DNA of 64,000 nt from Schistosoma mansoni (lineage: Eukaryota; Platyhelminthes; Trematoda; Strigeidida; Schistosomatidae): NCBI RefSeq assembly GCF_000237925.1, contig NW_017386040.1, positions 785,890 through 849,889 of the forward strand, in the 5' to 3' direction. A program made the translations under genes and the position numbers. Each line of letters opens with the position of its first letter. Position 1 is the stretch's first letter. Shown here piece by piece: positions 10,661 to 22,093 of the stretch. The notes beneath the pieces were generated by a model. The model was given only the letters and a program-made list of their open reading frames with translations, was not told where the DNA came from and searched no databases.

Positions 10661-12874
10661 GTTTTTAATGAGGATTTGGTTAAGATCAATGCGTGGTTTA
10701 AAATCTATGAAAACTCTATACTCATCACAAATCTCCCTATACTGAGTGTAATTATGTATCTGTTAGAAGTTGATTAATCATATGTAATGTAAAAATATCA
10801 TTTTAAGTAAACAAACAGTTATTGAAGGAGATAATTTACAAAAAATAAGGAATATATGGTCAATGAGATGAAAGGGTAGCTCAGAATATCGCGAAGTTAA
10901 AATAAAGATGTAGAAATGATAATCAATATCACTGGAGTGAAACAATCCTATAAAAAGAAATGATAATGATAGTTCATTAGAATAAATTAAAACTATTTTA
11001 CAAGCGCAGGAGTAGGAAGACAAAAGGGGATGAACATTTGAAAAAAACAAATGAAAACTAAAAACTAGGACTATGATAAAGATATCTAACATATTGTTGT
11101 TACCCAAATAAATCAGGTTTTAAATAATGGACAGACAAAGCTTCTTCAATTTAAAGTAGATTAAGGACCGTACTTTTCAGTATCTTTGACTGAATTTTGT
11201 AAATATTGTTAAGTTGTGAGTCGGAGACTGAACGTCTAGAGTTTGTTGCATGTTTCAGAATCAGTGTTGTTAATGACTTTCATCGGCCACTCAGGTAGAT
11301 GCCACAGGGTGTGACAAAGAAGTGACCCTCAAGAATAACTTGATACATAGATCCACAAAAGTGAGTGAACTAGCAGATGAACACTGAATTATTTATCCCT
11401 GTGAATTTATATTCCATTTGATGGCATATAAGAGAATGTCTATAGTAATTTGTCTTGAGATAAAAGAACGTTTAATCATATTGTAAATGTAAAAAACACT
11501 TTCAGTACGTATTAAAGTAGGTTTCATTAGTGCAAAATAATTGGAAGTAAGAAGTGGTCTGTTGTATACCACAATGAAGTATCTTGAAACTTTACATTTT
11601 CAGTCGTTTTTAGTATTGAACTGATTCAACTTTGGAAATTATTCACAACAAATGATTATTTGACCAGTCAATCATAGTCTGATAGAAGACATTCTTAAAT
11701 TATCATTACTTGGAGTTCTGTCCAGAAAACTATTGAAAAGTTATCTAACATGGATAGCGATGTCATCTTAGTATGGCACTCTCTACCGATATTCGTAGAC
11801 GATGTGATAAAGAGTCACTTACAGAGTCTTCAAACTTAGTGACGTAAACATTAACTTTAACTCCCGAAACTAGCACCTAACTACTTATATAAATAATCTG
11901 TCTATTCATTTAATGCTGTTCAAACACTATGGAATTCCACGCAAACAGACACATTCAATTAAATTATACTTTTCTTCAAAATTTTTATTGACTTTTTCTC
12001 TCCCGTGAAACATATTTTACTGAAAAGGTTACTAAATTTGTCCTGAAAATAATATATATATTATCTCATCTAAAAGCAAAATGATGTCTACATAGTAAAC
12101 TTTCAATTATAATGACAAGTTTTTTTACAAAGCCTTCTAAAACTATATAATACCCGATGGAAAAGTGTTCACATTTGTGAAAACAACCTATTAATTATGT
12201 AAATATAATTTTAAAAATGAAATAGTTTTCCTTTAAAAAATTATTTTCTGTTTTTACTGTCAGAGTATGGTAACTTTAATAATAAGAGTATTAATTATAA
12301 TATCAAAATCGAACTAGGTAGAAACTTTGACAAAATATGTACCTGATCATATAAATATTCTCATTGATGTAAATGTGTTTTGTGTTAAGTGTAATATCTT
12401 TAGACAAGAAAATACTTTTTTAAAATCCATTAGCCATCACTCGAATAGTAGATTGAATTGAAACTCGAATACGAAACTTTAATTTAATTTGATGATAATC
12501 TGGTGAGACGCTTACAATTTTGGCCTAAACGGATCATTAATCTACTTGTAAGGGTTTGTATTTCCCCATTGTTGATCAGTGTCTTTCGACATGCATGCTT
12601 CCTGAATGAAATACGTGATTATCGCCATTTAGTCACAGGGTTTTCTTCTGGGAACGAGACTGTGTATAGCATTTTAGATCAGGGTTTCTCTTTCTTCCCA
12701 CTTGGAACTTGTTAGCTGGATGTACGTGCATCACATTATTGATATTCAGGCCAAAACTTTAACTCATTATCTTTTGTTTCAAATGACTATTGCTTTATCC
12801 ACCCCAAAAGATAGGATTGACAACCTCTACAAAATCTGGTACCTAGTTGAACTCATTATTTCACTCAGTAATGT
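10661..12874. other. Intergenic, nothing recognised
   Basis: Mostly AT-rich. The minus-strand frame at 10778-11107 is hydrophobic and low in complexity and looks like chance. No RNA gene seen. Confidence 0.4.
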
Positions 12875-13005
12875 GTTAGGCGTTTAAAAAAGCAGGTCAT
12901 GAGTTCATATCTCGATTTTGAAACATCAACAATGAGATGTCGGTACATTCAGAGGACAGATCCCTAATAGGACAAAATGCACATCCTGAATTTGATTGCT
13001 TGCTA
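12875..13005 (+). repeat. Degenerate Sm-alpha-like fragment
   Basis: Retains the end of the tRNA-like part and the ribozyme half (ATCCCTAATAGGACAAAATG and CACATCCTGAAT) of the Sm-alpha consensus seen in the other copies. The catalytic boxes are lost. Confidence 0.55.
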
Positions 13006-13544
13006 ACAATAATCCTTAATTAATGAAATTATTGATAATAATGGCCATATATGCGTACAAATTAAGCAAACACCAAACCAGACATGTTAATATTATACTA
13101 AATTCATATAGGTATCAATTTCACCAGGACAACTTTAAGCTTGAGTAATCATCAAAGGTATACAGTAACAACATAGATATCGGCTTAAGGTACAAGAAAT
13201 AATGGTAATAATAAATAAACAGAGTCCAAGATAAGCACATAAAAACTGAGTGTAAAATAAATAAGCTGTCAGTGAAATTACCAATCAGCTAACTAACCGT
13301 TTTAAAATGAAGAAAAATTCAACTCATTAAACAGCTGTAGACATTATGTTTAAACCACTATGCCTTATTAATGATATAAAGGAAAGGGGAAAACCTCGTT
13401 ACAAAGTACTTCATTTTCTGGCGCATTAGAAGCTTGAATAAATCTACTTCGTTATAATTAGTTTTAAGCTACATTAGATAAAACACACCTTTATGTCTTT
13501 TATCTTCGTACTTTTACACCACTATTCAACTTCAGTCAGAGAAA
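13006..13544. other. Intergenic, nothing recognised
   Basis: AT-rich, no feature recognised. Confidence 0.4.
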
Positions 13545-13710
13545 CACTGAAAAGAGGGAAGCGCTGGACAGATATTTAGTCATAGCATGGGCCTATCCAG
13601 CAATGCGAAGCTACAATCCAAACAAACACCAAACCCGGGATTTTCATGTATTGCGGTAAGTACGCAACCTTCATATCGCTGAGTTAGGATCCAATGGTAT
13701 GCACTTCTGA
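13545..13710 (-). repeat. Degenerate SINE-B copy
   Basis: The order of words matches the family in reverse: GGAAGCGCTGGACAG, CAGCAATGCG, an eroded box B (AAACCCGGG), then GCTGAGTTAGGATCCAATGG. It is strongly decayed. Confidence 0.45.
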
Positions 13711-16305
13711 ATTCAGTTTGTTCTGTGCAAATCAAGTGTTAGACGATCATTTATTTCTTATGGAAATATTCAGATAGGGTTAAACAACTAAGAATTTGCT
13801 TGTGAATTAACTTTAAATTATATTACCAGTTACTAGTCCAAAACGTCATACTAATGCAATAAATTTTATGCTACTACACTGTATTTTAGGGTTTATTATC
13901 ACCGTCAACATGCGTGGTGAGTAGTCCATGGTTTTTTGGAGGATTTGATCCTTGATTGTTTTATTTTTTACAAGCCACTTGGTTAAGTAATGTCTGGAGG
14001 ATTTTTCCTCAGTACCTTTTCTTACCAGTTGTTTTTCACAAATATATTAATTTCCACACCCCTTTTACTATCTTAAAAAGCTTATTTGAGGATAGGAGGT
14101 TTTCAATAAAACTGTTACCTTCACTGCTTAAAATAAAACCACGTAGAACGAAGTGTCTGCCTGGTAGACTTATTTTACAGTGGAATTCTACATTCAACGT
14201 TCAATCTTTCCTTACATTCTTACACGATTAAGGTAAAACGTGTGTTCACGCTCGGTACTTTAACCGAGGGATTTAAAAATTAAAACTAAGTTCCTATAAC
14301 TATATATTTACGACTCAGACGTTTACTGATCATCTCATCTACATTATCGCCAGTTTAACAAGCGCTGTTCTCAAATAAGAAATGAATGCAATGTATAATT
14401 ATTCAACCCTATGAGAACCTAAACATCATCGATAGCCCCCGAATAACCCTAAACACAAAATAGTCTGAAACACCAATATTTATCAAAAGCAACTAAACTA
14501 TTTGCTTTAAACTTCATGGAGAAAATGTGACATCCACTATTTCAGGCTTCTTGCGAAGTCGTACCTGTGCTAACTTGGTATGTTCGTGTTTTTTACTATG
14601 CTATCAATCAAAGACGAATCCGTGCCCACACGATCAGAAACTCATATCATTGATTCCCCCCGCAGGTATATCACTTTGACAATGCGTTATCTGACACCTT
14701 TTGCTTCGCTCTCTCCTTTTCGCTTTTTAAACTTCTTTTCTCTGATCGTCTGTCTGGATCAAGGATTGTATGAAATCCATTCGCGTATTTGACTTATTTA
14801 ATTCTATGATTCACTAGCACAATTTGAGTCAGTGATTATATATGAGGATTGTGACGTGTATATTTCAATAAAAAACAGAAAAGATCTACGTGCAATCAGA
14901 TCTCCGTGCCACTAAAAGCTAGTCTTCACTCCAAGTTTGAATGATGTAAATACTTGCGTACCCAAAGTAATACTTGCATTATGTTGTTTTAACACTTATA
15001 AAACATCGGTTATAGTGTCTTTCCATATAGTTAAGTCAAAATTACTGAAAAGCGTTTGCACAAACAAACAAATGTTGACTTTAAGACATTGAATGTCACA
15101 CTGAGGGAATTTATTTTTTTCTTGAAATTCATTTGATAAAAAACGTATAAACAAGTTAAATTACTTAATATGCGTAAATATTCCTTATAAATGATATTCT
15201 TTTTAACTTAGTTGTATACGCACAACTTATCAATAGCTGATCTTTATACAAGATCGATAGAAAATGATCTCAAAGCAAAAACGCATGAAATCCCCACCGC
15301 AAATATTCGAAAGGTGAAACTTATTTGTTACTTACAACTGTAGTGAGTGAAAAAAGATGAGCTTGTCATTGTGACATTTGCAAAACCATGACTTAAGCCG
15401 TTAACAAGCAAAACGACATGCCTTCAAAATCAAGAAATTCACTCACTTGCTTTTTCTTGTTCAGATTTTAAAATACTTTTCGACGGTTTTTCTTTGCACG
15501 TCATAACGGATTACATAGCTTGAAAATACGTTCTAAATGCAAGGTTGACAAAAAATGTACTCTCGGTTGATTTAAACAACTCACTTCACTCGTGAAAGAA
15601 TGTGCATTATTAACTATGTTTTGCTGTTATAAATAACTTCAACGTGAAAAATGCAGTATCTAGTTATTGATCTGAAGGTATATAAAATGAAGTTGGAACT
15701 TTAATATCTGAATGTTCCACCTCACAAAAAACGGAATAGACAGATAGTTCGAAATGACTTCCTAACATGCTGACCAGTTTCCTACGTTTCTACATTCGCT
15801 TGAGTTACAAATTACTTGATAACCACTTTTATATTTCTTATTCTTATTACATATAGATTAACTAAGGTTAATTCATGTCGCTTCTCCCTTATTTACCAAT
15901 AACTTGTGGAGAAGTCACTTATCTGAACAGTATAATATTTGACTTTATACCGCTATGAATAATACTGCCAAGAAAAACACGAAATATGGAACTTAGGTCT
16001 TGAAGTGCTACATCATATTGTTGATAGAAGAAAGTCAAACTGTAAATTCCCCAGTCAAGGTAGGAAGATATAACTCATGTCGACTTGCACTATGATATGG
16101 CGGAAACGTTTGGCTAAACAACTTCACTTTACAATGTTCGCTAAAACAAGATAGATAGATGTCTCATCCCTATAAATATATTTACTTTAGGGAGTTATCT
16201 ACCACATTTATTTTCATTCAGAAAACATTGGAGTACAACGTTCATGTGGGATGGACAAGTTCATAGGTAATTAGCCACTTTTGCAAACAGTATTCCAAGA
16301 ATAAT
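13711..16305. other. Intergenic, no confident gene
   Basis: Open frames on the plus strand at 13956-14231 and 14580-14792 show no recognisable domain. The stretch 14560-14790 is somewhat GC-richer than its surroundings. I cannot tell exon from chance here. Confidence 0.35.
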
Positions 16306-16309
16306 TTGA

Positions 16310-16775
16310 GGCAAAGATGGTAATTGGAGTAGTCAACATGAAACTCTGAACCTAGGTTTCGTGCCAATTGGCACTCGTCAGGAAGGTGTACCTGTAATCT
16401 TGAGGGAACTGATACTCCCTGACACTCAGCTTCACAGACAGAGGCACTAACGCTGAGCTGTCGAGGTCGCGACTGGGCTCCTGTAAGACTGAGATGTATT
16501 TACAATTGATTGATCACTGGGTGGATATCAGTGTCATGTATGCCAAATCCTTCTTAGTGCAGATCAAATCCTATCGACCAAGTCGCAATGTGGCTACTAG
16601 TCGAGGTGACTCGACATTGCGTGCACTATGTTGAGATAAGATGGTGGTTGGAGGAAGTCAACAGGGATCCCTGGACATAGGTTTCGTGCTACGTGGAACT
16701 CATTAGCACTAAGAATGACTTGACATACATGACACTGATCACCACCCAGTAATCAATCAGTTGTAAATATTTTGG
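16310..16775 (-). repeat. Third SINE-like family with two hammerhead segments
   Basis: On the minus strand this holds a tRNA-like part (box A-like CAGCTCAGCGTTAGTGCC near 16460-16443) followed by a hammerhead at 16330-16395. A second, decayed ribozyme segment lies at about 16655-16720. The sequences at 16502-16560 and 16705-16770 are inverted repeats of one another. The family differs from Sm-alpha and SINE-B in its helix II (GTGCC AATT GGCAC). Confidence 0.6.
16330..16395 (-). ncRNA. Hammerhead ribozyme with perfect helix II
   Basis: The minus-strand core is CTGACGA (16381-16375), a five-pair helix II with AATT loop, GAAA (16360-16357), helix III CCTAGG, and a GUU cleavage triplet (NUH rule satisfied). 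All conserved core positions are present. Activity is inferred only. Confidence 0.6.
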
Positions 16776-17325
16776 AGCTTTGAAATTCAAATCTACTTTG
16801 CACACTAAATTAAAATGACTTGCATATTATATATTTGATATCTAACAACATATTTTGTTGTCATCCTGTGAATTTAAATAATACAGTGAAACTTAACCAG
16901 TCCCAATAAGTTTATAATTTCAGCAAGATAAAATCAGGAACCTAAATTAGAAGTACACAGCATGGGATTGTAATGTATTATTGTGATACGCTTAAACACA
17001 ACACAAAACATTTAACTGTACAGTAAATACATTGGTTACTCACTACGCCTGTCACACTTTTATTTTCCGTCTGTGTGTCTAAAACGCAGCCCCTGTTTGT
17101 TTGTAATTCTACATGTCCGCTGTGAATTGAACAGTCATTTAGATAAAAAATCTTCGCCATCCGACTATTTATTCTGTGACTTAGAATCGCCGTAAACGGT
17201 AGGTAGTCATTTGTTGATTAAATGAGTTCGAAGTATGCGAGATTTAGAGACTTTAGTCGGACTGTCATGAGTTTTTCATTGTTTGGCCTTACGATATTGA
17301 AGCAAGAATTTATTGACGCAGTTTA
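16776..17325. other. Unassigned, small minus-strand frame
   Basis: A 60-residue cysteine-containing frame runs at 17160-16978 on the minus strand just downstream of the gypsy fossil. I recognise no family, and it may be part of that fossil or chance. Confidence 0.3.
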
Positions 17326-17329
17326 TTAG

Positions 17330-18370
17330 CTCTTCTTCTCCTACTTGTTTTCGCAGATGTAATAGAACTGTTTAAAGTTCTGACGAAATTTTCCAACAAA
17401 CCGTTTAACTAAGGATGCCGTCGACCTCTTAACTCTTTTTCTATGAAATCTGTTCCCTTATCCGTTACTAATACATTTAGTATTCTTTCACGACTAAATA
17501 TATTCCTCATAGTCCTTTGAATGAATTGTCAGCTAGGACTGTTTATTAGTACTAATTCTGGCTATTTGGAATATGAATCAATAGTAACTAGATCATAGTA
17601 TGATTTTAAAAATGGGCTACCGTTATCTACATGAACAAATTGCCGTGGTTCATAAGATGCAGGCCAAGTAGGTCTATTTTCCGACAGCTTATATAAATAA
17701 GCAAGGCAGGTTTTGACTTTCGACTTATGTCAGCGTCAATCTTAGGCCACCAACGAGTCTGAGAAGCAGGTTATCTCATTCTCACTGCCCCCAGATGGGC
17801 AGAATGAAGGTCATCTAATGCTACAAATCTGAGTGTAGGGGGAATGATTGTTCTGTCGTTAAAGCACAAAAACCCTCCAGGATGTAATGATACATCTTTT
17901 TTCCCTTTGTAAAACTCAGGAAACCTACAATTGCACTGAATACTCCAACCTCTTTTCACTACAACTATGGCAGTCCCAAAATATCTACGAGAATCCTTCA
18001 CACGTTTGTTGATTTTAATGCTAATGGGTATATTCTACGTAATACAGAGTATTTGTCTAATGCACGGTCTGACAGACACACGATGAACCTAAGGAGAAGA
18101 CTTTAAATCCACTACAGAAATTTTGATTTTCATTCAACCTATGGCTGTTGTGGTATTTGTACGAGCTAAAGGTTCGATTGTACCCCATTGTTCGCCGATT
18201 ACCAGTTCCAAATATAATTTGTCTATCTGTGTTTATCTAGTTCTACCTCCCTCAAACTGTACTCTTTTGGGAATTCCTAGTCAGCACATTAATTCGATTA
18301 CTTTTAATTATCATAATAACCAATGCTCCACTTTCCAAAGGAAGTGGTACAGTTCAGCTTTAGTCTAACA
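17330..18370 (-). mobile_element. Gypsy-type pol fossil (integrase region)
   Basis: On the minus strand, fragments resemble a gypsy/Ty3-type integrase: the zinc-binding H2C2-type region (about 18000-17700, with LHSAHLGAVR) and the catalytic core (about 17660-17330, with DSYSK and VTDKGT words). It is broken in many places and looks old. It is not close to the CsRn1-clade elements elsewhere in the window, so it represents another gypsy lineage. No LTRs were found for it. Confidence 0.65.
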
Positions 18371-19490
18371 CACAAAATTCACAATTCAATAAATAAGGAT
18401 GTTAAATAACGCTTATATAAAATAAGGTAGTAGATAATTCTGAACCTTTACCCTGATATTTTTATTCCAATAAAAGTCATTGTTTGAATCACAGCTGGCT
18501 ATTTTTTACTACTGTAATCCCAGATCATCCTTTAACTAACATCTGTAAGCAAATTAGGTTCAGAAGGTAAATATATCTTCGAATTCCTTTATTACCGACA
18601 TCCGGTTTGACTGGGTTAAGGATCTTTGTCTTCTTAAGATGTTACGATCGAAAGCATTGTCGACCCCTGTACATCTCTGACTCATTGACAATTATTACAT
18701 CCAGAGCCAAAAGGAAAGCGAAATATGCAACAGAATGAAAAAAACGTAACAGTCTTACATTCAACATTAACATAATGTGTCGTTACTAAATAGAACATAT
18801 AAAAAGGTGCAGAAATCTGTAGAAGACGATTTAATGTACAGACGTCTAAGAATTAGTCCCAGAAGAAACATGCGTGATGGAATTTCCCCACATGTTTGGA
18901 GGACTTTACGCCCTAAGTGCTTTAAACTTTATTAAAGTAACACTATTCGAATCAAAATGTCTGCATAGATGAACGCACTCTCATTCTTAAAACTGATCAC
19001 CGATCGTTCATATTTAGAACTTTTATCTGTTTTCTCAGTGTTTTATGAAAGCAGGATGTCATGGCCACTAGGTTAAAGTGCGTTAGGTTGTAAAGGACGC
19101 TCAGTGGTCAATTTTAGGTTACAGATAGGTTAAACTAATCGATTAAAAGATTTGTAATGAAGTTTGTGATTTGCCTGAGTAATGAAGGGTGAGTCTTGTC
19201 GTGTCTATAGGCTTTCTTGAATCGGCTTTATTTCGTTTACTGGAGATGTTCAGTTCTTTAATGGTCACTATAAACACTTTGTGGGTAGAAGGAATTGCTG
19301 GCACTCTAGAGAAGAAAATCTTTACAAAATATATGTTGCTAAAGTGTTCTGAGCTTTGGCAAAGTCATTTTTCACTAGCAATTTAATGCTATTACCTCCC
19401 TACCATCTTTAGTTCGCTTTTTTTATCATTTGATTTGTATAAGATTATAAGCAATTCAGGTTGAAGATGCCACAGGCATTTGGAGTTTGA
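18371..19490. other. Intergenic or intronic, no confident exon
   Basis: No recognised repeat or domain. If the split host exon at 20.6 kb belongs to a + strand gene, some upstream exons may lie here, but I cannot place them. Confidence 0.35.
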
Positions 19491-19494
19491 AAAC

Positions 19495-19790
19495 GCTTTA
19501 ACCAGTAACACATATTATGAACCGTACCCACCAAGTGAAATCAAAAGACAGAAGCGATGAGGTTCGAAGATATATTTGATAGGTCATCAATATATCGAAA
19601 ATCGACTGATCTAGGCTGGCTAATGATTGCGTGAGATATTGAGCACGGAATTTCTACTCGTGATCTGGTGCAGATGCATAATCGGGCGGCTTCAGCTAAG
19701 TGAGTCCATTAAAACTAATGTGGTCAGCATCGAATGTTGAAAATTTACAGAGCTATTTATTTTGGGGATTTATTTACCTTTACAAGGTGT
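19495..19790 (-). mobile_element. Old LTR remnant, Boudicca-like
   Basis: Read on the minus strand it follows the LTR consensus from AAATAAATCCCCAAAAT through GATGCTGACCACATT and GCACCAGATCACG to the CTTCTG...TTTGATTTCACT region. It is clearly older than the pair at 20.7 and 25.7 kb and closer to the solo LTR at 7.9 kb. Confidence 0.7.
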
Positions 19791-20174
19791 TCTAAAGACC
19801 CTGTAATAAGTCTTCATCACAGTCCCCTCTGGACTTACATATAGCTGAGGCAAAATATCCCTGGCATTGTGAAACTGAGACTGTCTAATTATAATACAAT
19901 CACTTTGGTCTCCTTCACGTTCTCTTTTGGGGAGGACGGCACGAAAACAAATTGAACCAAGTTGAGGGGTTGAATGGATTTTCTCTGTACAGCTAATGTT
20001 TCGTGTGCGAACCGATAAAGACCTCATGGTGGATTCTGGTTCTACATCCAATTGACAGAATATGGCAGTTGTATGATGTCTCGTGAATTTGCCCTCCAAA
20101 TATTTAGTCTGGCTTGAGCTGACAAATCGTTGCCAAAAACCATATGGAAATAACAACTCATGCCTTATGACCAT
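19770..20174 (-). CDS. Unrecognised 134-codon reading frame beside an LTR remnant
   Basis: An open minus-strand frame of 134 codons starts with ATG at 20174-20172 and ends just inside the LTR remnant. Its composition is balanced and protein-like, but I recognise no domain, signal peptide or membrane segment. It could be an internal piece of the element whose LTR lies downstream, a host exon, or chance. I give no function. Confidence 0.25.
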   Translation of the reverse strand: MVIRHELLFPYGFWQRFVSSSQTKYLEGKFTRHHTTAIFCQLDVEPESTMRSLSVRTRNISCTEKIHSTPQLGSICFRAVLPKREREGDQSDCIIIRQSQFHNARDILPQLYVSPEGTVMKTYYRVFRTPCKGK

Positions 20175-20625
20175 TATTATCTATGAGTGACATTTAACTG
20201 AGTTTTTCGGTGTCATCCTCGTAACGAGTCAATGTGAGATTATGATTCAGAGTCTGGGTTATTTGTAGTCGCTTCATTCATGTACTGCACAAGAATACAC
20301 CAAGTAACTGCGTCAACTAAGTTTCGCACAGAGGAGTTCCCAGATAACTTTGTCCTTAAGTTTTCTATTCAACAGTAGTGCATCAAAGTTCCTTAAAACT
20401 AAACATCGACCACTAGAGGGTCAAGTATTAAGTTTATCTGGAAAATCCCATTTACCTCACAGTTTGAACTGCAGCAAAATAAACCAATCAGCAGTCCTTG
20501 TCTTAAGCATTTCATGGAATATGTTATTCATAATAGAAAATGAGATATATCATCCAATTAGTAAAATTACCCAACCTGCTCTAATCTTATTGGTTCTAAC
20601 AGGTTTCAATTATGTGAATTTATAG

Positions 20626-20707
20626 GAATCAAATTTCCTATCCTCTACAGAATGGGTTAGCCAGGTTTCTGTCGTGGAGGCTACGTACAGCCAGGAAGAG
20701 TTTATCT
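20626..20707 (+). CDS. Host terminal exon, 5' part, interrupted by LTR element
   Basis: After a likely splice acceptor (TTTATAG, ending at 20625) an open frame runs to the insertion point at 20707. The same frame resumes at the target duplication at 26023 and ends at 26196. The two parts flank the LTR element, and the codon phase agrees when the 4-base duplication is counted once. As assembled, the frame meets a stop within the first bases of the LTR, so about the last 57 residues of the protein would be lost. I do not recognise the protein. A possible upstream exon lies at about 20380-20420 (frame with HRPLEG), at low confidence. Confidence 0.5.
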
Positions 20708-21033
20708 TGTAGCTGTAAATAATTCCCCAAAATCAATAGCTCATTAAGTGTTCGACATTGGATGCTGACCACGTTGTTTAAGTGGACTTGTTTAGCTGAA
20801 GGCTTTCGGTCATGCATCCGCACCAGATCACGTTTCAACACAGCGTGGGACACTGCTCCTACGTTTCATTAGCCAGCTTATAGAAGAGGTCCTCGATATA
20901 TTGGTAACGAATCAAATATATCTTTCCTGCCTCTTCTCGTCTGACTTCTGATTTCTATCTGACTGGGAACGATCGAACATAGAAGGTGCTACTGGTATCC
21001 AGTTGTAAAACTAGAATATCCGTTGCATCATCA
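20708..21033 (+). repeat. 5' LTR
   Basis: 326 bases, TGTAGCTG...CATCATCA, identical to the 3' LTR except for one G/A difference in the AGCCAGCTTATAGAA region. LTRs of this family act as promoter and polyadenylation regions. Confidence 0.93.
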
Positions 21034-21034
21034 T

Positions 21035-21053
21035 TGGTGAGACCGACGTGATC
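21035..21053 (+). promoter_or_regulatory. Primer-binding site, tRNA-Trp type
   Basis: TGGTGAGACCGACGTGATC begins one base after the LTR. It resembles the tRNA-Trp 3'-end complement used for priming by CsRn1-clade elements. Confidence 0.75.
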
Positions 21054-21212
21054 TGGTACACCAAGTCAATATACTGTGAGTCTGTTCCATTTTGGAATAT
21101 TATTATTCATTGTTATTCTTTGTTTGAATTTTATATATTGTGATATACCTTTTTTCGCGAATTTTTTTCTCGGATATATTTTAATTAGACATTTTTCGTT
21201 AGCTATATTACT

Positions 21213-22046
21213 ATGACGGAACACTCACCCAAGGTCTTTAAGTTAAAGTCTATTCCCCCTATTTCGATTCAGTTAACGCCATTTTGGCCCGACAATATCG
21301 AGTCCTGGTTCTGCTATGCAGAAGCCGATTTTTGCATGCACGGAATCACGGACTCGCGCACACGTTTCCTCGCGGTAGTTAAGGCGTTACCGCGCGAGTT
21401 TAACAGGTACGTAACACCTAGTATGTTTACTAGTGATGTTTCCGAACCTTACGAATCGCTTAAGCTATCGATTTTAAAACGAGGAGACCTAACTGATCGA
21501 CAACGGTTAGACCAACTCCTTAACAACATCGACTTACAACATGGTTCTGCGACGGACATGTTGCTTAGAATGAGAGAAGTCATCGGCCAACGAACTTTCG
21601 ATGATGGCCTATTTAGACAACTTTTCTTGTCTAAACTCCCTCAACAGGTGCAGGCAGTGCTTGTTTCATTTCAAAACAATGCCATAGATGAACTAGCTGC
21701 ATCTGCCGATCGAATCTTGGAAATCACCAAATTTTCTAAGGCCGAGGTTTTTACTATCAAAGAAAAACCCCAATCGACCTCGACTGACATGGCCGAACTA
21801 TGTCACACGCTTACACGATATCTTAGAGTTCGCAATGACCGTAGTCGGTCAAAAACCCCGCGTAGAAGCGCCTCACGTAAGCGATCTGGCTCTCGACCAC
21901 GAGAGACAGACAATCCCGACTGGTGCTGGTATCATAACCAGTACGGTAAGTTTTCCAGAAATTGCAGGAAACCTTGCAATTATCCGACTTCAAAATCGAC
22001 TGACACGAATAAGATTTCGGGAAACTTCCCAGCCGGCACGCGTTAA
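21213..22046 (+). CDS. gag region of the Boudicca-like element
   Basis: This is a Gag-like protein frame with a capsid-type helical region, then an Arg/Ser-rich basic segment (about residues 205-230) and a C-X2-H-X9-C-X3-C zinc knuckle near the C-terminus. This CHCC order, instead of the retroviral CCHC, is a known mark of CsRn1-clade Gag. The pol frame is shifted by -1 relative to gag and overlaps it past the knuckle, an arrangement also seen in the element at 61 kb and consistent with frameshift expression. Confidence 0.88.
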   Translation: MTEHSPKVFKLKSIPPISIQLTPFWPDNIESWFCYAEADFCMHGITDSRTRFLAVVKALPREFNRYVTPSMFTSDVSEPYESLKLSILKRGDLTDRQRLDQLLNNIDLQHGSATDMLLRMREVIGQRTFDDGLFRQLFLSKLPQQVQAVLVSFQNNAIDELAASADRILEITKFSKAEVFTIKEKPQSTSTDMAELCHTLTRYLRVRNDRSRSKTPRRSASRKRSGSRPRETDNPDWCWYHNQYGKFSRNCRKPCNYPTSKSTDTNKISGNFPAGTR

Positions 22047-22093
22047 CGGCAACCGTAGCCGGCGAACACAGCCGTCTCTTATATGTCACGGAT

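Noticed and set aside
10778-11107. 109-codon minus-strand hydrophobic frame
   Set aside because: Phe/Ile/Leu/Ser-rich as expected from AT-rich chance sequence, with no splice or family support.
12503-12887. Two overlapping plus-strand frames of 60-70 codons
   Set aside because: No domain, no convincing start context or splice sites, and overlapping frames in AT-rich DNA.
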